Positions 33,592 to 37,908 of a DNA stretch of 37,908 nt are shown here, in pieces. The translations under genes were made by a program, and so were the position numbers. Location: IMG/VR virus record IMGVR_UViG_3300031773_000009, positions 1-37,908 of that record; one strand, written 5' to 3'. Origin of the DNA: a virus. The first letter of the stretch is position 1; the number at the start of each line of letters is the position of its first letter. A model generated the notes under the pieces. The model saw nothing but the letters and a program-made list of their open reading frames with translations, searched no databases and was not told the DNA's origin.

Positions 33592-34254
33592 ATGTACGAT
33601 ATCAAAGAATTAACAGCAGAAATTCATCAAAACGCAGAAAGACAAGAGTTTGTCAAGACTCTTATGTCTGGTTCTATTGAACCTAATCTTTACGCCACAT
33701 ATCTTTACAACCAATTACAATGCTATTCTGTATTAGAAAAATATGGAATGGAGAATTCTCTATTTCGTACAACTCCTAATCTACCTAGAGGAGAACATAT
33801 ACATTATGATTACAAAGCATTATGGACAGGTGAAGGTGAGCCAACTATAACTCAAAGTACAAAAGATTATGTTGCTCATATTGAAACAATCAAAGAAGAC
33901 GCAGAAAAATTATACGCTCATATCTATACTAGACATTTAGGAGATGTATCTGGTGGTCAAATGATAATGAAAAGAACGCCAGGACCTAATCGTTATTACA
34001 AATTTAAGCATAAAGAAATAAAAGAATATAAACGAATAGTAAAAGAAACAATAAACAGTTATTTAAATGTTTATAAACTTAATATTTTAAATGAGTGTAA
34101 ATTTTGTTTTGCAAGTGCTACAGCATTGTTTAAAGAAATGAACGAAATGGATACTTCTAAACCTTTAATATTAACCAATGAAGTATTTGACGAAAATAAT
34201 AAAGATACAGAAAATGATCCTTTCAAAGGAACAAGTATTGAAGGAAGAGATTAA
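33592..34254 (+). CDS. ho: Heme oxygenase (biliverdin-forming), 220 aa
   Basis: The protein has the heme oxygenase fold marks: an N-terminal helix with His12 (LTAEIHQNAE) in the place of the proximal heme ligand; LYNQLQCYSVLE (38-49); and the distal helix signature Y112-TRHLGDVSGGQ-123 with the flexible Gly pair. The C-terminal NECKFCFASATALFKEM (167-183) matches the last helix, which usually has Phe/Asn residues over the heme. Length 220 matches soluble HO1-type enzymes (about 215-240); there is no membrane anchor. It would open host heme to biliverdin, CO and iron using reduced ferredoxin. The bilin reductase start overlaps its stop (TAATG). No clear late promoter or strong ribosome site is seen. 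Confidence 0.95.
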   Translation: MYDIKELTAEIHQNAERQEFVKTLMSGSIEPNLYATYLYNQLQCYSVLEKYGMENSLFRTTPNLPRGEHIHYDYKALWTGEGEPTITQSTKDYVAHIETIKEDAEKLYAHIYTRHLGDVSGGQMIMKRTPGPNRYYKFKHKEIKEYKRIVKETINSYLNVYKLNILNECKFCFASATALFKEMNEMDTSKPLILTNEVFDENNKDTENDPFKGTSIEGRD

Positions 34255-34931
34255 TGATTTGGGAAAGATTAATCAAACTTGAAAAAGACATAATTGCTAT
34301 ACTTGATAAACGTTGTAAAGAATATAACGAAGAAGGTATGGATAGATTTAATAATGATAATTGGACCAACCGAACTTGGTCTAATATGAGTGTAAGACGT
34401 GCTCACGTAGACGTAGTGGATGCTAGAGAAACAAAAGGTCTTTGGATGGCACACATATGTTTATTTCCAAATTTAACAAATGGTGGTCCAATTTATGGAT
34501 TTGATGTTATTGCAGGAAAGAAAAAGGTGACAGGTTGTTTTCACGATTTTAGTCCACTATTATTAAAAGAACACCCATTAACAAAGTATTTTATAGAAGA
34601 AACCAAATGGTATAAACCATCTAAAAAAAGAGAATTGCCAGATTGGGCATTAGAAATTTTTAGTCCAGGTATGATTGCCGCTGGTAATATATCAGATGAA
34701 AGAGAATTAAATCAAATTTGTACTCTTGCTACGTCTAATTTAGAAAATTATCTTGACAAAATTGGTCATTATAATAGCGATTCAAAAAAAGAAGATGTTA
34801 TAAGAGCTCAAAACTTCTATTGCGAGCACCAACAACAAAATCCACACACCCCTAGAGTAATGCGATCCCTTGGATTGCCTGAAGATGATATAAGAGTATT
34901 CTGTACTGATAATTTGTTTCCGAAGATATAA
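34254..34931 (+). CDS. pcyX: Ferredoxin-dependent bilin reductase, PcyA/PcyX type, 225 aa
   Basis: Family marks in order: RRAHVDVVDA (48-57), LWMAHICLFPN (63-73), GPIYGFDVIAG (78-88), CFHDFSPLLL (95-104), and AQNFYCEHQQQNPHTPRV (185-202). Aligned by eye to PcyA, His67 corresponds to catalytic His88 and Asp84 to catalytic Asp105 (the 17-residue spacing is kept), while Asp53 stands where PcyA has Glu76. PebS lacks this His, so the protein belongs on the PcyA side. The Glu-to-Asp exchange together with a neighbouring phage heme oxygenase fits PcyX, described from uncultured oceanic phages as converting biliverdin to phycoerythrobilin. PcyA activity (phycocyanobilin) remains possible. Ferredoxin must come from the host or another phage gene. 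Confidence 0.85.
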   Translation: MIWERLIKLEKDIIAILDKRCKEYNEEGMDRFNNDNWTNRTWSNMSVRRAHVDVVDARETKGLWMAHICLFPNLTNGGPIYGFDVIAGKKKVTGCFHDFSPLLLKEHPLTKYFIEETKWYKPSKKRELPDWALEIFSPGMIAAGNISDERELNQICTLATSNLENYLDKIGHYNSDSKKEDVIRAQNFYCEHQQQNPHTPRVMRSLGLPEDDIRVFCTDNLFPKI

Positions 34932-34938
34932 TTGTTAT

Positions 34939-34946
34939 TATAAATA
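34939..34946 (+). promoter_or_regulatory. T4-type late promoter octamer TATAAATA
   Basis: Exact match in the 33-base gap between the bilin reductase and the neck gene, 18 bases before the ATG at 34965, with a ribosome site (AAAGGGAT). It gives the neck/packaging block its own late promoter downstream of the bilin genes. Confidence 0.65.
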
Positions 34947-34964
34947 TACAATAAAGGGATTTAT

Positions 34965-35789
34965 ATGGCAAAACCAGCAACCAGAGAACAGTTAAAACAG
35001 TACGCTTTAAGAGCTTTAGGAAAACCAGTAATAGAAATTAACGTAGATGACGACCAGTTAGAAGATAGACTGGACGAAGCATTACAATATTTTGCTCAAT
35101 ATCACTATGAAGGTGTTAAAAGAACCTACCTAAAATACAAGTATACTCAAGCAGATAAAGATAGAATTACAGGTACAGGTACAACTGAAGTTGCTACTAA
35201 AACTTATGGTGATTCAACTACTGTATCAAGTGAGTGGGTAGAAGGTAATCAGTATATCATTGTTCCTGAATCAGTTATATCAGTAGTTAATATTTTTCCA
35301 TTTTCAAACAAAGGTAATTTAAATTTATTTGATGTTAGATATCAATTAAGATTAAATGACTTATATGATTTTTCTTCAACGTCTGTTATTAATTATGATG
35401 TTGTATTAAGACATTTAGATTTTTTAGACCACGTATTAGTTGGTGAAAAACCAATGAGATTTAATCAACACGATAATAGATTGTATATAGATATGGATTG
35501 GAAAAATGATTTACAAGTTGATGAATTTCTTGTAATAGAGTGTTTTAGACAATTAGATCCAGAACAATTTACAGATGTCTATGATGATTTATTTTTAAAG
35601 AAATATGTTGTTGCTTTATTTAAAAAACAATGGGGCGCTAATTTAGCAAAATTTGGTGGTGTTCAAATGATAGGTGGGGTTACTTTAAACGGACAAGAAA
35701 TTTATTCACAAGCATTAGCAGATATAGAAACTTTAGAACAAAAAATCAGGTCACAATACGAATTAAATCCAACCTTTATGATAGGATAA
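34965..35789 (+). CDS. gp13: Neck protein, gp13-like, 274 aa
   Basis: MAKPATREQLKQYALRALGK then PVIEINVDDDQLEDRLDEAL and QYFAQYHYEG form the N-terminal helical part typical of T4-like neck protein gp13. The middle includes the strand YIIVPESVISVVNIFPF, and later LDPEQFTDVYDDLFLKKYVV followed by LFKKQWGANLAKFGGVQM, a conserved C-terminal region. The length is slightly below T4 gp13 (309). gp13 and gp14 form the neck that joins head and tail. It is followed four bases later by gp14, then by gp15 and gp16, the T4 order. Confidence 0.88.
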   Translation: MAKPATREQLKQYALRALGKPVIEINVDDDQLEDRLDEALQYFAQYHYEGVKRTYLKYKYTQADKDRITGTGTTEVATKTYGDSTTVSSEWVEGNQYIIVPESVISVVNIFPFSNKGNLNLFDVRYQLRLNDLYDFSSTSVINYDVVLRHLDFLDHVLVGEKPMRFNQHDNRLYIDMDWKNDLQVDEFLVIECFRQLDPEQFTDVYDDLFLKKYVVALFKKQWGANLAKFGGVQMIGGVTLNGQEIYSQALADIETLEQKIRSQYELNPTFMIG

Positions 35790-35793
35790 TGCT

Positions 35794-36612
35794 ATGCCAG
35801 TTAATCATTACTTTCAAGGTGGACGAGGCATAGGCAATGCTGCCGAAAAAAGACTACACGAAGATATAATTGTTGAAGGTCTTAAAATTTACGGTCAGGA
35901 TGTCTTTTACTTACCACGAACATTAGTCAATAAAGATTTAATACTAGGAGAAGATGTAACTAGTAAGTTTGACGATTCATTTTCAATAGAAATGTATTTT
36001 GAAAACAATACAGGTTTTGCAGGTGAGCAAGAAATCATAAGTAAATTTGGATTAGAAATTAGGGACGACACAACACTTGTTGTTGCAAAAAGAAGTTTCA
36101 ATAATTTAGTTGCAAATAAAGCAAACTTAATTGCTTCAGGAAGACCAAATGAAGGTGATGTAATTTATGTTCCTTTAATGGGTTCTTTCTTTGAAATTTT
36201 ATTTGTAGAAGACCAGGAACCTTTCTATCAATTAGGAAACTTACCAGTTTATAAATTAAAAGTAACTCGTTGGGAATATTCAAGTGAAAAACTTGATACA
36301 GGTTTAGAAGTTATTGACCAACACGAAGACGCAGCTACTTTAGACCAATTACAGTATAGAGTAAAATTAGAATACGGTCAAGAGGCTATGACAGGTGCAG
36401 GATCATTAACGTTAGAAGACTACTTTGACCATTCAACAGGTCAACCATCTTTCTTAATGAAAGAAGATTATACTGCTTCTAATATACAAACACAATCTCC
36501 ATATGCAGATAACCTAGACTTGAATAAAGAGGCAGGATATGATACAGTAGGAACAGCAGATGATATATTAGACTTTACTGAAAGAAATCCGTTTGGGGAG
36601 ATTGATGAGTAA
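35794..36612 (+). CDS. gp14: Neck protein, gp14-like, 272 aa
   Basis: MPVNHYFQGGRGIGNAAEKR then LHEDIIVEGLKIYGQDVFYL and PRTLVNKDLILGEDVTSKFD are the well-conserved start of marine T4-like gp14. GFAGEQEIISKFGLEIRDDT (about 74-93) and PLMGSFFEILFVEDQEPFYQ (about 127-146) continue the family pattern. The length compares with T4 gp14 (256). It acts with gp13 in the neck/collar at the head-tail junction. The stop overlaps the ATG of the next small gene (TAATG). Confidence 0.88.
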   Translation: MPVNHYFQGGRGIGNAAEKRLHEDIIVEGLKIYGQDVFYLPRTLVNKDLILGEDVTSKFDDSFSIEMYFENNTGFAGEQEIISKFGLEIRDDTTLVVAKRSFNNLVANKANLIASGRPNEGDVIYVPLMGSFFEILFVEDQEPFYQLGNLPVYKLKVTRWEYSSEKLDTGLEVIDQHEDAATLDQLQYRVKLEYGQEAMTGAGSLTLEDYFDHSTGQPSFLMKEDYTASNIQTQSPYADNLDLNKEAGYDTVGTADDILDFTERNPFGEIDE

Positions 36613-36785
36613 TGGAAAACACTAGAGATAGACATAAACAATTAACTGAACATACTAATAAAGTTAATAGAGAAAAAAAAACTTTAGAATTAACTAAAGT
36701 TTTAAGAACAGAAGTTGAAATAGGTGCAACAGGCACACAAAGATATAGAATTAAAAAAGGACCTAATAAAGGTAAAATATTATAA
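36612..36785 (+). CDS. Small basic protein between gp14 and gp15, 57 aa
   Basis: A reading frame of 57 codons fits exactly between the neck and tail-completion genes, sharing one base with each (TAATG at both ends). It is translated as MENTRDRHKQLTEHTNKVNR followed by EKKTLELTKVLRTEVEIGAT and a basic end (RYRIKKGPNKGKIL). It is largely helical and hydrophilic. The perfect coupling at both ends is good evidence that it is a real gene; its function is unknown. Confidence 0.7.
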   Translation: MENTRDRHKQLTEHTNKVNREKKTLELTKVLRTEVEIGATGTQRYRIKKGPNKGKIL

Positions 36786-37588
36786 TGTTCGGAACACATT
36801 TTTATAATCAAAGTTTAAGAAGACTAACTATTGCTTTTGGTCAAATTTTCAATAACGTTATAGTACAGACGAAATCAAGCACAGGCGCTGTTACTAAAAG
36901 AATGCGTGTACCTTTGGCATATGCACCTAAAGAAAAGTTTATACAAAGATTAGAACAACAAGCAAATTTAGACAAAGGTAGAACTTTTGCAATTGTTTTA
37001 CCTAGAATGGGATTTGAATTAAAAGGATTAAAATATGATCCTAATAGAAAGTTAAATAAATTACAAAAAACTGTTAGAGTTAAATCTTCTGATTCTACTA
37101 TACATAATTTTAATTATTCACCAGTACCATATGATATACAATTTTCTTTATATTCTTTTACTGCTACAGCAGAAAATGGACTACAAATAATTGAACAAAT
37201 ATTACCTTATTTTCAACCAGACTATACAGTTACTATTAATGCAATACCAGAATTAAATATTAAACGTGATGTTCCTATTGTTTTAGATGAAGTAATATAT
37301 GAAGATACATATGATGGTGATTTTAATAAGCGAAGAGCTGTTATATATACTTTAAACTTTACTGCTAAAACTTACTTATATGGACCTATGGCACAAGGTA
37401 AAGTTATTAGAAAATCACAAGCAGATTTAGGAACATCTACGGATGCTCCTTTATCAAGAGAAGAAAGAATTATAACGATACCAAATCCTGAAAGTGCTAA
37501 TGCAGATGATGATTTTGGATTTACAACAAAGATTAGTTTCTATGATGATACAAAGAAATATAATCCAGTAACAGGAGAAGATGAATAA
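36785..37588 (+). CDS. gp15: Tail sheath stabiliser/completion protein, gp15-like, 267 aa
   Basis: MFGTHFYNQSLRRLTIAFGQ, then FNNVIVQTK and MRVPLAYAPKEKFIQRLEQQ are the conserved start of T4-like gp15 (tail cap). TFAIVLPRMGFELKGLKYDP (about 67-86), VPYDIQFSLYSFTATAENGL (about 113-132) and FTAKTYLYGPM (about 191-201) also fit. The length is close to T4 gp15 (272). gp15 closes the end of the tail tube and sheath and docks to the neck. It overlaps gp16 by one base. Confidence 0.92.
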   Translation: MFGTHFYNQSLRRLTIAFGQIFNNVIVQTKSSTGAVTKRMRVPLAYAPKEKFIQRLEQQANLDKGRTFAIVLPRMGFELKGLKYDPNRKLNKLQKTVRVKSSDSTIHNFNYSPVPYDIQFSLYSFTATAENGLQIIEQILPYFQPDYTVTINAIPELNIKRDVPIVLDEVIYEDTYDGDFNKRRAVIYTLNFTAKTYLYGPMAQGKVIRKSQADLGTSTDAPLSREERIITIPNPESANADDDFGFTTKISFYDDTKKYNPVTGEDE

Positions 37589-37908
37589 TGAGTAAATTGG
37601 AAGAAAGTGTTAATGAAATATTAGGTTTGGAAGGTAAAAATAAAGTTACTGATACTCCTTTAGAACCACCTAAAGAATTTAAAGCTCCAGTACAAAGAAA
37701 AAATGGTGAAGTTGCAATAAAAATAGATAAAGATATTAATACAGATTATGATTATAGTAGAGAGAATTATTATAATCTTATAGAAAAAGGTCAAGAGGCA
37801 ATACAAGGTATTTTAGATATTGCAAAAGAAGGTCAACACCCTAGAGCATATGAAGTTGTTGGTCAACTAATAGGACAAGTTGCTACGTCTGTTGATAAAT
37901 TAAAAGAC
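37588..37908 (+). CDS. gp16: Terminase small subunit, gp16-like (N-terminal part, cut by the window edge)
   Basis: The frame starts in TAATG with the gp15 stop and runs off the right end after 107 codons. MSKLEESVNEILGLEGKNKV begins the protein; ENYYNLIEKGQEAIQGILDI and HPRAYEVVGQLIGQVATSVD match the central helical region of T4-like small terminases, which form rings that load DNA onto the large subunit gp17. Gene order (13-14-15-16) agrees. Confidence 0.9.
   Translation, partial: MSKLEESVNEILGLEGKNKVTDTPLEPPKEFKAPVQRKNGEVAIKIDKDINTDYDYSRENYYNLIEKGQEAIQGILDIAKEGQHPRAYEVVGQLIGQVATSVDKLKD

Noticed and set aside
1-37908. tRNA genes, integrase, attachment sites or photosynthesis genes
   Set aside because: I looked for them and saw none. 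Intergenic gaps are all under 75 bases, too short for a tRNA except by overlap, and no integrase or psbA/psbD-like protein is present.

Overview
The window is a piece of a marine T4-like myovirus genome, all genes on the + strand, AT-rich (visibly about one third G+C, lower still in the central cassette), with almost no space between genes. The frame is the T4 late virion block: the end of a gp8-like baseplate wedge gene at the left edge, and neck proteins gp13 and gp14, tail-completion protein gp15 and small terminase gp16 at the right edge, in T4 order. Between these anchors T4 has genes 9-12 and wac; here there are a giant DUF4815 virion protein, many fibre and adhesin genes, a 12-kb enzyme cassette and a two-gene bilin cassette. 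The gene set and the AT-rich codon use fit a phage of SAR11 or another marine alphaproteobacterium (HTVC008M-like pelagimyophages). A cyanophage cannot be excluded from this window alone. Layout: 1-8552 holds baseplate/fibre genes (gp8-like end, the 2018-residue DUF4815 protein, a small coiled-coil protein, two fibre-like proteins). 8569-20566 holds 18 tightly packed, mostly overlapping genes: a sugar-nucleotide epimerase, an unknown, two paralogous DxD glycosyltransferases, a methyltransferase, a radical SAM enzyme, a nitroreductase-like protein, a kinase-like protein, a sulfotransferase, four Fe(II)/2-oxoglutarate dioxygenase-like proteins, two GNAT-like proteins, two different PLP aminotransferase-like proteins, and a last unknown. 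20597-33542 returns to virion genes: small baseplate-associated proteins, a tropism-determinant-like fibre, a 1550-residue fibre with seven N-terminal carbohydrate-binding-like repeats and a beta-helix, a beta-propeller protein, a short paralogue of the long fibre, and an aromatic-rich putative adhesin. 33592-34931 encodes heme oxygenase and a ferredoxin-dependent bilin reductase of PcyA/PcyX type, overlapping by one base. 34939-37908 is the neck/terminase block. How it works together: the outer genes build baseplate, fibres, neck and packaging machinery. The heme oxygenase and bilin reductase should convert host heme to biliverdin and then to a reduced pink or blue bilin. The 12-kb cassette looks like one pathway that builds or decorates a sugar- or amino-acid-derived moiety, perhaps on fibres or on the host surface; its product cannot be read from the sequence. 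T4-type late promoter octamers (TATAAATA) sit in intergenic gaps before several fibre genes and before gp13. I noticed none in the gaps before the enzyme cassette or the bilin genes, which suggests these are transcribed by read-through with the late virion genes.
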